A stretch of 64,000 nucleotides of DNA from Pithys albifrons albifrons (GCF_047495875.1 NC_092474.1:11749655-11813654); one strand, 5' to 3'. Counted from the first letter of the stretch, positions 36,601-47,459 are shown. Made by a program: numbers and translations. Notes: generated from the sequence alone by a model not told the origin.

Positions 36601-36689
36601 ACAAAATTTCTGCAGGATACTGTCCTCTGTAAAAACAAACCAACCAATATCCAGAGGCAAACACACAAACTGTGGCTTTAAAAAGTGCC
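33661..36689. other. Non-coding DNA
   Basis: 33665-33720 is C-rich simple sequence; 35235-35255 is a GGTGGTGGGGGTGG run; 35470-35540 has CpG-bearing words (CAGCTCGGCAGCGGG, GTGCGGCGTGG). Open frames of 170-210 codons on both strands near 35.3-36.1 kb overlap and are not supported. Confidence 0.5.
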
Positions 36690-36890
36690 CAGTGACAAAT
36701 TATTTTATTTTGAAGATGATTCCAGATCATATATTTGCTCACTGGGGTTTTTTTTGTCTTTCTTAAATGAGTTGTTGTTAGCAGCACTTCAAGGGTTTTA
36801 CAAGTGACAAATAAAAAAGTCTCTCTAATTAGTAAGACTTTGTTTGGGAAGAATAATCCTTCTTTGTTATTATTTGGAACAAACAGACGT
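36690..36890. promoter_or_regulatory. AT-rich island with CTAATTAG palindrome
   Basis: A palindromic homeodomain site CTAATTAG lies at 36825-36832, preceded by TTATTTTATTTTGAAG, AGATCATATATTTGC and GTGACAAATAAAAAAG, and followed by GAATAATCC and TTGTTATTATTTGG. Confidence 0.33.
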
Positions 36891-37149
36891 GGGTGGGTGG
36901 GATGTGTGTGTGAGAGATAGAAAGAAGGAGAGACCAGCTGAATTATGCAACTAAATATTCCAGGGGGGAAGTCAGGACATGAGGCTCCGATTTAAGCATG
37001 TGCATGGTCAGGCTCAGCTTTAGCTGGGGCTGTGCAGGCACTGGGAACTGATGTGTCCCTAAAAAGTCTTCATGACCCCAATGGAGCAAGGAGGGATAGG
37101 CCAGTGCTGGCTCGGGATGAAGCCTGGCTGAGGAGGGAGGTATCAGGGC

Positions 37150-37480
37150 AGAACACATCCCCCAGCTCTGAGCTTGCCCCATCCCCCCGGCCCCCCGCTC
37201 CCTCCCCGCTCTCTCCTGGAGAACACAAAGCTGAGACTTGGATTATCTTCATTTCCATATGGAGAGCGATGTAAGCCCGTTCAATGCATGGCCGGTCATT
37301 TTGTTCACAACTTTACAGCAAGCGGGAGCAAAACCCGCTGGGGAAATCAACTATTCAGCTCCTCTCACCTTGTGTGCACACGCGGGGAGCGGCAACGCGG
37401 GAGCGGGCTTGGAATAAAGCTGCGTCTCCGGGCTGGCTCTGACCATTCCGGTGCTTTTTGGGCTTGAACTCCACACTGGA
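37150..37480. promoter_or_regulatory. Candidate regulatory island with CpG
   Basis: GGATTATCTTCATTTCCATA, GAGAGCGATGTAAGCCCG, CAATGCATGGCCGGTCATTT and CAAGCGGGAGC lead into CACACGCGGGGAGCGGCAAC. The mixture of retained CpG and AT-rich motif words matches the other candidate elements. Confidence 0.33.
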
Positions 37481-38956
37481 GAAGCCACCTGGACCTCAGT
37501 GGGGGACAGGTGTCGGTGCCAGGGCCAACGTTTCCTGGCGAGTTGGGGCATCATTGCCACCACATCCTGGAATGCCTCCGTGCCCTTCGGCTGCATCCCA
37601 GACCAGGGCAGATCCAGGCCCCTGTTTCCCCCGTTCCATGGCTTGGCAGCCCTGAGCTGCTCCATGTCTGTCGCCACCGGTGTCCCCTGCCGTGTCCCTG
37701 CGATGTCCCCGCTCCTCCTGACCTGCAGCCCCCTCTGCCGTTCGCCGCTCCCGCCTGGCCCCGGCGCATCCCGCAAAATGCATCCCGCGGGGAGCACAGG
37801 CTCCTCCCGCCCCGGGTGCTGTGTCCCTTCTGTCCCCTCCACCCCTGCCGTGTCGTGTCTGTCCCCAGCATGTCCCCAGCATGTCCCCTCCATCCGTGTC
37901 CCCGCTGTCCAGCGCCGTGGAGCGCCGGCGCTCCCTCCCTGCAGGCAGCATCCCGTTCACGGAGCTGACATAGGCACGCTGAGCACTGAGCTGCTGCTTT
38001 CTTGGGCCCATGGTGTGAGGAAGGGAATCAAAAGACCCAGACTGCAAAGAATTCAACCCAAACTGCTGCTTCCTTTTCCCTCTTGGCCTCTTTGTGAGTT
38101 CAGGCAGAGGGGACCAGTTGGGGTGCTGGGCAGGCCCTGCTTGGCTATGGGGGATGCTGGGGACTCCAGTGAGGCTTTGTGGGGAGGCTGCAGCCCCCCT
38201 GACCTCCATCTCCATGGCAGACCTCCAAACTGGCTTGGGATATCATTCCCAGTCCCTCCATGGAGCCTTTGGCTTGGCCACAGAAGGTGTGGGGGTCCAG
38301 CCCATGAGGACACGAAGAAGGGCATTTGCAGCAGGATGTGGTTCCTTGACATTTCTTTGCCAAAAACTTTTATCCCAGGCAATAAGATCTCATTAACAGC
38401 ATCAGGATAACTGTGTGTGCTCTGGGGGGCAGGCAGAGACCCCACACAGGGCCAACCCCAGGACCACTCTGCTGCCCCCTTGCTGGCCTTGAAACCCCGC
38501 TCCCCCCTCGATGGCAGTTGCTGCCTCACACAGCAAATTTTACCACAGATTGGAGCCCAAGACCTTCCATATGGACTTCGTAGCCTCAGGATGGGTGGAG
38601 CTGTGGGGGCATCACCCCTTCGAGCTCCACTGGCCAGGGAGGTGATGGGCTCAAAGGCTGGACTAGCGTAGTGTGATGCTTTACCAGCCACCAGAGGAGC
38701 TAAACACAGCACAGAAGTCCCGTCCCCACCAAAGCTGGGACCCCCCAGCAGTCTGGGCTGGCTGCCACACATGGCAGCTGCCTTTGTGGGGAGAAAAGAC
38801 TCCTCATCCTGGCCAAACCCCCGGATCCCACTGCCAGCCCCTCCACACTTCACCACGGACCTGGAAGAGGGAGCAGGGAGTGCTGTTCCCGCCTGTCCTG
38901 GAGCCTCCAAAGCCCACCTGACCTGCAGCTCTGCCTCTTCTGCTCTGCTTTCATCC
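37481..38956. other. GC-rich DNA with antiparallel >310-codon frames
   Basis: A plus-strand frame (37451-38410, 319 codons) and a minus-strand frame (38053-38991, 312 codons) overlap, with further minus frames at 37351-38215. Both are stop-poor through GC content. Neither shows a recognised domain, and the plus frame begins at a GTG codon. A short C/T-rich TGTCCCC repeat pattern occurs at 37680-37910. I do not call genes. Confidence 0.4.
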
Positions 38957-39778
38957 ATCTTTTTTTTCTTCCATTTTTTATCCTTTTTCATTTTTTTCCC
39001 TTTTAAAAAAATTTCTTTTCCTCTTTAATCTTCTTGCCCCCAATTATTATATATTCTTTTTTCCTTCTTATTTTCAATTTTTCCTTTTTTTCCTACTTTC
39101 TTCCTTTTCCCTCTCTTTTTTCTTCCTTTTCTCACTCCTTCTTCTTCGTTTCTTCTTCTATTTTCCTTCATTTTTCATACTTTTTACTTTTTTCTTGTTT
39201 TTCCCCCTGCTTCTTTTTTCTCTTCTTTTTTCCTCATTTTATTTCTCCCCCCCCCCACTTCTTTTTTTGTCTGTTTTCTCCTTTCTTCCTTCTTCCTTCT
39301 ATCTTCTTTCTTCCCTTCTTTTTTCTTTCTCCCTTCTCCCCTTTTCTTTCGGTCTTCTTGTTCATTCCCCTTTTCCTTTTCCTTTTCCTTTTCCTTTTCC
39401 TTTTCCTTTTCCTTTTCCTTTTCCTTTTCCTTTTCCTTTTCCTTTTCCTTTTCCTTTTCCTTTCTTCTTGTTCTTCTTGTTCTTGTTCTTGTTCTTGTTC
39501 TCGTTCTCGTTCTCGTTCTCGTTCTTCTCCTTCTCCTTCTCCTTCTCCTTCTCCTTCTCCTTCTCCTTCTCCTTCTCCTTCTCCTTCTCCTTCTCCTTCT
39601 CCTTCTCCTTTCCTTCTCCTTCTCCTCTTCTCCTTCTCTTTCTTCTTCTCCTTCTTCTCTTTCTTTTTCTTCTTCTTCTCCTTCTTTTTCCCCTTCTTCT
39701 CCTCCCTCTTCCTCCTCCTCCCTCTATTTTTTTCCTCCTCCCGCTGCCTTTTTTCCCCCTTTCCCACCCTCTCCCGCT
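38957..39778 (+). repeat. ~800-bp polypyrimidine tract
   Basis: From about 39060 the plus strand is almost wholly C/T. Inside it lie a perfect TTTTCC array (39371-39460, 15 units), a GTTCTT to GTTCTC array (about 39465-39522) and a CCTTCT array (about 39527-39610, 14 units), followed by irregular TTC-rich sequence. Such mirror-symmetric tracts can form triplex (H-DNA). The long open frames on both strands here (for example 39034-39879 and 39234-39857) are low-complexity artefacts. Confidence 0.95.
39371..39460 (+). repeat. Perfect (TTTTCC)15 array
   Basis: Ninety bases of uninterrupted TTTTCC hexamers. The lack of interruptions suggests recent expansion, and the length is likely polymorphic. 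Confidence 0.95.
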
Positions 39779-39819
39779 CCACGTCGCTCTCCCCGGGTGT
39801 CACCATGTCACGGGTGACA

Positions 39820-40010
39820 GGACACGGTGACAGATCTGCCTCGGCCACCCCTTTCAATAGCTCTCAGACAGTCTATTAGTCAGCAATTGTCTGCCAGGCA
39901 GCCCGGCCGGGCCGTGTGTGCCGCTGATAATGGCCAAGAACAAAGATGGCAGCTGCTTTGTAGAGGAACAGATTTGTGGCAAATCGAGATAAAATAAAGA
40001 GGAAGGAGAA
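39820..40010. promoter_or_regulatory. Candidate regulatory island right of the polypyrimidine tract
   Basis: CTTTCAATAGCTCTCAGAC, GTCTATTAGTCAGCAATTG, GGCCGGGCCGTGTG, GCTGATAATGGCCAAGAACA and a SOX/TCF-like AACAAAGATGG. It is non-repetitive despite adjoining 800 bp of simple sequence. Confidence 0.33.
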
Positions 40011-40559
40011 AGGAGTGTAAAGAAGAAAAAAAAACATATAAAGAGGAGGAAAGGAGGGAAGAGGAGGAAGTGGTGGGGGCCAGAGGGAGGAGGAAGGATG
40101 CTCGTGGGAGCTGTCAGGCTGCCTGAGCGTTGCTGTGCTCTGATCTGGGGTGGGTATGGGGAGGGGGGAAGGAAAAACACCACAGGAGGAATAGAAAGGC
40201 TGATGTACAGGAAAAAAACCCAACCATTTTCAGGCTTCTGGTGTCAGAAGTGCAGATAAGCAGAGACACGGAGGCTGTTGGGTGGTGGGGTAATGGCTGT
40301 GGCCGTGTATTGCTGCCTGTATCTCCCACAAGGAGTGGGGTGATGCCCGGGGAGCAAGGCCCAAGGTGGGGGGCACACTCTGCTTCCCAATATCCATGTC
40401 CCAGCGGGCCAGTGGAGCAGCCCCACTCAGATCCTTTTGAGCAGGGAGAGCAGGGGCTTAGCCTGGCTTGGGGGGTCACCATCCCACCAAACATCCTGTG
40501 ACCTGGGCCCATCCCACAGCAGGGTGAGCAGCAGTGAAAGGGGGGATTCTGCCCCTCTG
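40011..40559. other. Purine-rich then ordinary DNA
   Basis: 40000-40090 is A/G-rich on the plus strand (AAAGAGGAGGAAAGGAGG), the opposite sense to the polypyrimidine tract 250 bp to the left. The remainder leads into the CR1 copy at 40560. Confidence 0.5.
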
Positions 40560-40985
40560 CTCTGCTCTGCTCTGGGGAGACCTCACCTGCAGTGTTGCCT
40601 CCCAAACATCAGAAGGACACAGAGCTGCTGGAGCAAGTTCAGAGGACACCATGGAAATGCTCCAAGGTCTGGAGCCTCTCTGTTCTGGAGGCAGACTGGG
40701 AGAGTGGAGGGTGCTCACCTGGAGAAGAGAAGGCTCCAGGGAGACCTAAGAGACCCTGTCAGTGCCTAAAGGAGATTCAAGAGAGCTGGAGAGGGACTTT
40801 GGACAAGGGCCTGGAGTGATAGGACAAAAGGGAATGGCTTCCCACTGACAGAGGGCAAGACCACAACTGTGAGGGCAGTGAGGTACAGGTTGCCCAGAGT
40901 GCTGCCCCATCTCTGGAAGTGCTCAAGACCATGTTGGAAGGGGTTTTGAGCACTCTGGTCTAATGGAAGGTGTCCCTACTCCTGT
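40560..40985 (+). mobile_element. CR1 LINE 3' portion lacking its tail
   Basis: GGGAGACCTCACCTGCAGTG, GGACACAGAGCTGCTGGAGC, CTCACCTGGAGAAGAGAAGG, AGACCTAAGAGACCCTGTCA, GGGACTTTGGACAAGGGCCT and TGCCCAGAGTGCTGCCCCAT are consecutive CR1 blocks. The element stops after TCTAATGGAAGGTGTCCCTA. The final ~60 bp and octamer tail are missing, so the 3' end was deleted after insertion. Confidence 0.85.
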
Positions 40986-41466
40986 TCATGCAGTTTCTTT
41001 CCTGGCTTCCAAGGGTTTGCATCCACGTGGAATGTGCACACAGACACCTGCCAACTCCACTTTGCTGGGTTCCTCCAGAAGCTCCAATCCCTCTTCCCTC
41101 TCTCAGATTTGGTCTATGGATCTGGGATTAAGGAAAATGCAGCAGCCAGTGAAGGTGATGGGCAGTGTCTTGAGGCTGGTCTGGCTCTGCCACCAGCGAG
41201 GGGTGACTGACCCCAGTGACCACAATCACACCCATGAGGCCTAAGGACTGTTGGTTATCATTCTGAGGGGATCAAAATCAATTACAAGAAAGAAGAAATG
41301 AAAAGGTGGATGTTCTAATTAAAAGCTGATTTTTCACTGAAGCTGGATTTTTTAATTTAAATGAATTACATTTGCCTTAAAAACTTAATTGAATTAAAAT
41401 TAAAATTAACATTATGGTAAACCTAACTTAAAGCCCAAAGTTAGTGTAATCTATTCACATGGAAAT

Positions 41467-41525
<59 letters not shown>

Positions 41526-42270
41526 ATAGCTGTACATATTTGCTGTTGAAGTTTTTAAGGAAGTTAAATTACTGAACCACCCCAAAGTTGACTGTTAAGT
41601 ACCTAAACCTCGAATTGCCACAGTGGTCCTTGCTAATAACATCCTGTGTGTAAAGATATTTCTCACTTTATTTCAGTTTCCTCAACTGGTGCAGCTCAAT
41701 GACTGATTTGTCCAACTTAGGAGAGGAACTGGAAGACTGAAGGCAGGAAAATGTGGTTTTGTCTCCCACTTCTGCATTGGCTTTAAACATTGGAGGAGTG
41801 AAGTTTCCTGGGGGGAATTTGGTTTGGGCCCCTTGCTACAGACAACACTTCCAGTCTTCCAAGAGTCTAAGTCTGTTAAATGTTTAGGAAGTGCAAGATC
41901 TTTTTTCTTTTTGTGTTCAACTTACTCAACATTTTGTTAATGTATAAAAAATTGCCAAGTCCTATTTTCATACATGTTTAATTGAATTCCAACTCCCAAA
42001 TAGGCCATGTTCGATATGATGGAAAAATTAATCATCACCCAAGTGGTATCTTTTGTTGTCTGTGTTTGGGGAGGAAACCCTGGGACACCCCAGTGACCTA
42101 GCACTGGATGTGTGGGGTGGCCAGAGGTGGGCACAGCTGTGGCAGTGCCAGTGGGACCCCAGGGGAGTGATGCCATGTGGGGTGAAGCTGGTGGGGTGTG
42201 CATGGACAGGCAACAACACTGACCCACTCCAAGGCCAATGGATGCTGAATTTCCCCATCCTTTGGGTTCT
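40986..42270. other. AT-rich non-coding DNA around (TA)26
   Basis: 41280-41470 is unusually AT-rich (AATTTAAATGAATTAC, GAATTAAAATTAAAATTAAC) and may be a regulatory island or decayed repeat. 41086-41151 has a pyrimidine tract and AG followed 48 nt later by a GTGATG donor-like word, but the short frame it encloses is unconvincing. Confidence 0.45.
41471..41522. repeat. (TA)26 microsatellite
   Basis: Fifty-two bases of uninterrupted TA in an AT-rich region. It is self-complementary, so it could extrude as a cruciform. It is probably polymorphic. Confidence 0.97.
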
Positions 42271-42490
42271 CCCAGTGTCCCAGCATCCCAGTGTCCCAGC
42301 ATCCCAGTGTCCCAGCATCCCAGCATCCCAGTGTCCCAGCATCCCAGTGTACAGCATCCCGGTGTCCCAGCATCCCAGTGTCCCAGCATCCCAGTGTCCC
42401 AGCATCCCGGTGTCCCAGCATCCCGGTGTCCCAGCATCCCAGTGTCCCAGCATCCCAGCGTCCCAGCATCCCGGTGTCCCAGTATCCCAG
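42271..42490 (+). repeat. 8/16-bp CCCAGTGT-CCCAGCAT minisatellite
   Basis: About 27 eight-base units alternate CCCAGTGT (or CCCGGTGT) with CCCAGCAT, giving a 16-bp higher-order unit. One break (TGTACAGCAT, about 42348-42357) interrupts the phase. Open frames on both strands across it are repeat artefacts. Confidence 0.95.
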
Positions 42491-42749
42491 CCTGGTGATG
42501 AAGGCTCTCTCCACACCTTAGCCATCATCTCTGGAGCATCCATTCAGATGGAGCCCTGTTGTTCCTGCATTAGCTGGAGTAAATAGTCAGGCTTCTCCTG
42601 CTGGAGATGCCCATTCCAGCCATGGATGGGTGATGTGGAAGTCCCTGGCTAAAGGCAGCATCACTCTTGCCCATCTCCCTCCTGCCTGCCTGGTCCTGGC
42701 TTTGTCCCGGGAGCCTCCCCCAGGACACAGCTCTGGGTTAGTTCAAGTC
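42491..42749. other. Ordinary non-coding DNA
   Basis: Short gap between the 8/16-bp minisatellite and the GATA cluster. Nothing recognised. Confidence 0.5.
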
Positions 42750-43300
42750 TAGCCTATTTAGATAACCTTCTGGTGGGTCTATAGAGAGCCGAATATCCCT
42801 GCTGGAGGATCTCACTACAAATGAGCCAATCCTCCTAATCTCCTTATCGTTGTAGGCCTCAGCCTCGGGGCCTGGTTATCTATATGGATAAAAGAAAAGG
42901 GACACTGCACAGCACCTATCCCAGCAGAGACCCCTCCCCTTTAATCCTGCCAGGGTTGTTTCTCCCTTTATCCCCCTATTGCAAATCCCCAGCGAGAAGC
43001 CCCCGGCCCCCCCCACGCCCTGCTCCCCTCCCTTCACGCCTGAGCAGGGAGGCAGAAAGGATGCGAGGGGGCTGAGAAGCGCCGGGATGTTCTTATCGCC
43101 AACACCTGGAGTGGGAACGCGGGGCTGGAGGGCACAAATCCCCCTGGCCCCGGCCGGGAGGGAGGCTTAGAGGGGCGGGGGGCTGCTCCGTGGCCCTCCG
43201 GAGCTCCCTGCCTGATAAGTACCTTAATCATTGAGGGCCAGGAGTCCCCCGGGGCGCAGGCTAAGCCCTGCGCATTCCTGCCGCACACAATTAGGGTTCT
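42750..43300. promoter_or_regulatory. GATA-motif cluster
   Basis: Five WGATAR matches occur in about 460 bp: AGATAA (42760), CTTATC (42843), TTATCT (42876), CTTATC (43092) and TGATAAG (43213). GGATAA at 42886 is a near match. An E-box CACCTG lies at 43103, six bases from the fourth GATA site. CpG-bearing DNA surrounds 43140-43270. GATA-factor use is inference from motif density. Confidence 0.42.
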
Positions 43301-43403
43301 TTCTCCCTCCCCCTTTATATTTTCCCCTCACTTTCATTCCTGCCCTCCACCCTTTCACCTTTGCATTCGCTCAGTTTTCCCTACTTGGTCCCCCACACAT
43401 CCC

Positions 43404-43600
43404 CTCTATCCCCATCCCCATCCTCATCCTTATCCCCATCCTCATCCCCATCTCCATCCTCATTCTCACCCCCATCCCCATCCTCATCTCCATCCCCATC
43501 CTCATCTCCATCCCCATCCTCATCTCCATCCCCATCCCCATCCCCATCCCCATCCCCATCCCCATCCCCATCCCCATCCCCATCCCCATCCCCATCCATA
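43404..43600 (+). repeat. CCCCAT hexamer array
   Basis: The left part is a mixture of CCCCAT, CCTCAT and TCTCCAT words. The right part (about 43527-43597) is a pure CCCCAT run of about 11-12 units. The pure end suggests one-sided expansion. Confidence 0.93.
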
Positions 43601-43834
43601 TCACCATTTCCCATCCCCATCCAGGTTTCTTCCCAAACACTCTTTCCCCCTCTCAAATTTCCATTTTTATCCATTTTTTCCCCACTCTGCTCTTTCCCCT
43701 CTTCTTCCCCCACCCCCTTTTTACCCCTACTCTCTTTACACCCCTCCTTCCTTCAGCCCCTACTCCCCTTTCCCCTTTTCCCCCTCTCTGTTTGCTCTTT
43801 GTCAGTCTGTTCTCCATCCCTCAGTCTGCCTCTA

Positions 43835-44150
43835 ATTTCTGATTAATATGTTCTTAGCCAAGGAAAAGGGAGAGCGAGCGAGAGAAAGAGAGCGGGAGAG
43901 AAAAGAAGGAATCTTCTAAATAAATCATTTAGTCATGTGAGGAGCTAATCTCCAAGTGACGGCCTGTGTTTATCTAGTTTTTAGCAGTGCATGTTAAATA
44001 GTGATATGGGACTAATTTTTTTTTCCGCTGGAGCTGCTGTGAAGGGATTTTTAACTTCATTTCCCAGAAAGAAAAATGGTGAAAGCAGAGATAAGGCCCC
44101 CGAGCAGCTCTTCCCCTGAACCGTTAGCCAGTGCAATTAAACAAGATGCC
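43835..44150. promoter_or_regulatory. Strong candidate conserved non-coding element
   Basis: CTGATTAATATGTTC, CTAAATAAATCATTTAGTC, GAGCTAATCTCC, GTGTTTATCTAG, CATGTTAAATAGTG, GGACTAATTTTT, CAGAGATAAGGC, CCGTTAGCCAG and GCAATTAAAC. A purine-rich GAGCGAGCGAGAG stretch (43872-43905) lies inside it. Confidence 0.4.
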
Positions 44151-44888
44151 AGAGGAAGGGCAGCCGAGCCCAGGTTGCCAATTACTGATGACTTCCCCCC
44201 ATGCCAGGCAGTGGGATCTGCATCCCTGGGACCCCCCTGGATCACCTCACCCTCCCCTGGGATCCTCCTTGTGCAGAGATCCTCCTGCATGGCCTTGGTC
44301 TTGTCACTTAGCAGGAGCTTCTGCTCCCCCAGGGCTTTGCAGGACCCTGGGAGGGTTTGTAACTTGTTGGGACCATGCACAAAAATCACATGGTGTGGGC
44401 TGGGGTTGATTTGGGTTAGAGGCAAGTTTAGTAAAGGAAACCTCTTGTTTTGCAACAAGGTGGCCAGATATTTCTATTGGAAAATGTCAAAACTCAAACA
44501 TTTTCTCTTTTCTGGGAATATTTTTTCCCCCCACTTCATTGGACCCTTTGACAAAGCTGACATGAATTTTCAGTTTTTTTCTGTATCCTCCCCCTCTAGA
44601 GATGAACATACATAGTATTTTTTTACATACTTGTTATTCCCTGACTATTTTTTTCAGCTTTTCTCATTACTTTCCCTCCTCGTTCCCTGAACAGTCACAC
44701 CTTCCCAGGGTCACAATATCTTACTGTGATCCTTTGCAAACCTCTCATCCTTTGGCTCATTTTCCAGAGGGACAAAATTTTCACTTTTGATCCCATCTCC
44801 TTCCTTCCAGCGAGTGGTTCTGCTCCCACCCTTCCCCAGGTCCTTCACAGCCCCTTCCCATTTTCCTACCTCTTTTTAAGGAAAAAGA

Positions 44889-45055
44889 TCATAGAGTGAC
44901 AGCAAGGTTTGAGTTGGAAGGCACCTTAAAGCTCATCCCATTCAATCCCCTGCCATGGGCAGGGACATCTTCCACTAGACCAGGTTGCTCCAAGTCCTGT
45001 CCAACCTGACCTTGGACAGTTCCAGGGATGGGGCAGCCACAGCTTCTCTGGTGAC
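44889..45055 (-). mobile_element. CR1 3'-end fragment
   Basis: Starts at a tail-derived CATAGAGTGACAG, then GAGTTGGAAGGCACCTTAAA, CAATCCCCTGCCATGGGCAG, CACTAGACCAGGTTGCTCCA and GATGGGGCAGCCACAGCTTC. Truncated at about 45055. Confidence 0.8.
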
Positions 45056-45459
45056 TCTTTCTCTGTCTGGCAGATAACAGAGAGAGATGGCAGCAAACCC
45101 CCCACAGCCCAAAGGCAGAGGGTGGAGGGATGGACAGGTGGATAACTGGTGGGAATAGGAGGGTGGAAGCCAACATCACAGCTCAGCTTCTTGAAAAAGA
45201 CCTCTACTTCTCCGAGCTTCTCCAGGTGTTCTCCAGCCCCTAAAACTCAGAAGTTCCCTGGACAGCTGGAGAAAAGTATTAAAATATATAAAATTATTTT
45301 TAACACTCCAGGCAGCATCCGTGATAAAGAGCTTTTCTCTGAAGCCCATAAACTCCCTTAGGAGACACCCAGACCTTCTCCCTGGACCTCACTGGAGCCT
45401 CCTGGGCTGGGTGGATAATGAGTGGGCAGGAGAGGCAGCTAATTTCCACTGAGAGCTTG

Positions 45460-45680
45460 GAGGGGGAGTCAGAAAGTGATTGCAATTAAGCCCTGAGCAT
45501 TAAACCCATGGTAATAAGGGGCTGGGCTGAGGGGAGGCAGAGCAGTAATTTAAATGATGGCCAGCTCAAATATGGAACATCTAAATGCTCTCTCAGAGAG
45601 ATTTATATGAGCACGGGCCTACCTCGCTCATTTATTTCATTAACTAGCTCCTTATTGGTGTATCAGCCTGCTCTGCCTGT
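45460..45680. promoter_or_regulatory. Candidate regulatory island
   Basis: TGCAATTAAGCC, GCATTAAACCC, GGTAATAAGG, GCAGTAATTTAAATGATGG, GATTTATATGAGC and CATTTATTTCATTAACTAG. Repeat-free. Confidence 0.36.
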
Positions 45681-47459
45681 GGGAAGATGGGTGGAAGGAG
45701 GGATATGGTAGGAGCATCCCTGTCTGTGCATCCTGCTGAGCCCTGAAAGCTCAGGTCACCCTGCTAAGGTGGGCAATGTTTCCCATCCTCTTCCCAGCAA
45801 CTGAGGATGCTGAGGGGTTTGCCCCCTCCTTCTGCTCCTTGGTGCAATTAGAGCTGAAATATGTGAGGAGATGGGGGGTTTGGGTCTGGGGGCTCCTGGC
45901 ACTGGGAGGTCCGTGGGCAGCTGCCCTTGGATATGGCCTTGACTTTGGCTAACAATTTCCCATCATGTGGGATCAATGGAAAAAGCTGAATTTGCCCAAG
46001 AAGGAGGAAAATGGGAAAGGTTTGTGATGCCTTAGAGTGAGGTGGGAGTGGGATTACTTGCTGGAAGGAGGGAGATGGGACCAAAGAGGAACAATTTTGC
46101 CTCTCTGGAAAATGAGCCAAAGGGTGAGGGGTTTGCAAGGGATCATGGTGAGATGTGACACTGTTCAGCAAGGCAAAATAATGAGAAAAGGTGAAAATCT
46201 ATGGGACAGCAAACCCTCCTCATCCTCCTGCAGCAGGGATGGAGGGCTAGCAGGAAGGGTGGACCCTCAAAATGCTGGATTGAAAACATTTTCACCAAAA
46301 GAAAAGCACCAGTGCCAAAATCCTCCCTTCTCTCCTTGGCTCATCCACACTTTGGGACACAGTGGTGTGGGGACCCTTCCATCCTGGCCCCCCACCGCCC
46401 CTTGGCTGCTCCCCCTCTGGAGCATCCCTCGGGCGGGTGGCTGGGAACAGCTGTCTGAGAGCTGAGATCTAATGGCTGCCTGGAGAGCAGTTAGTGGATA
46501 ATTAATATTTGCAGCACAGAGCTGTGATTGCTCTACATCTTCCTCCTGACAGCAGCACGGGGAGGGAGCTCATTCTGGCCAGGCTGGGAGAGATCTCAAG
46601 CCCAGGGCTCTGTGCCCTGGAAGAAAGCAGGGAGTTCAACCAGTTCCATCAACCAAAATACCTGGAGATCCTTAGCTGTGCGTGGGAGAGTGGGCATAGA
46701 AAGCCTCTGGATGCAGCAAAAGGGCATCATGACATGGGTGTGTTTTGAGGCCAACAGGGCTCCATCCCTAAATCCATGGCAACACCAAGCAAGCCCTGTC
46801 CTGGAAAACCCCTTCAGTGAGATTTGTGGGTGAGAAAATGCTCCCACTTCTCACTCATTTAATTTTTTTGTCTTTGGAGAAAAAAACCTAAGTAGAAAAG
46901 TGTTCCCTGCCCTGTGGATAGGCAGGATGGGGATAATCTGTGTGCCCCAAAACCCTTGGGATGGGTGGTGAGGAGGAGAAATGGGAGGACCCCTGAACCA
47001 TCCAGGCTCTCCTGTCTGGCACAGGGAAGGGCAATGGGAGATACAGATCGACAAAATCAGGAGTGAGGAAGGAGGAAGGCACTGGCAGAGGGGATGAGCA
47101 GACAGGGCACAAAGCCATCCAGGAGAGGCTCCAAAGAAACAGGGCACACTGGGAAAGGCAAAGCCTGAGTGCTTGGCCGTGGTGAGCTGAGCTCTGCCTA
47201 CCTTGGGACAGACCCAGCCAGGCTTTGACCTTGGGCTGACCTCTGGCTGAGCCTGGAGTGCTTCTGCCTGCCAGCCCTGGCAAATCCCTCCTGGGCTCTG
47301 AGGAAATGAGGCCCCAGCCCATGGTCCAGCCAAGCCACAGCTCTGGGTATTCCCAATCCAGCCACCTCATGAGGGAGCAGCATCCTGATCACAGAACCCT
47401 GAAACCTGGGAAAATAAGAAGCAAGGCCAACAGAGATAAAAGCCTCCATGCAGCAGGCA

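Larger units (their letters stand above)
44151..47459. other. Non-coding DNA with one CR1 and two islands
   Basis: Apart from the CR1 copy (44889-45055) and the island at 45460-45680, 46440-46530 has AT-rich words (GATCTAATGGC, GTGGATAATTAATATTTGC). No gene recognised. Confidence 0.5.

Noticed and set aside
39034..39879. Long plus- and minus-strand frames with FLFLFL, SPSPSP and RKRKRK products
   Set aside because: They lie wholly within the hexamer arrays and polypyrimidine tract.
41086..41151. Pyrimidine tract plus AG and a GTGATG donor enclosing 48 nt
   Set aside because: Such pairs are common by chance. The enclosed 16-codon piece has no other support.
42028..42586. Frames of 130-177 codons with CWDTGMLG or SIPVSQHP repeats
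   Set aside because: Translation of the 8/16-bp minisatellite on both strands.
43231..43846. Frames with PIPIPI, SPSPSP and GDGDGD products
   Set aside because: Translation of the CCCCAT hexamer array.
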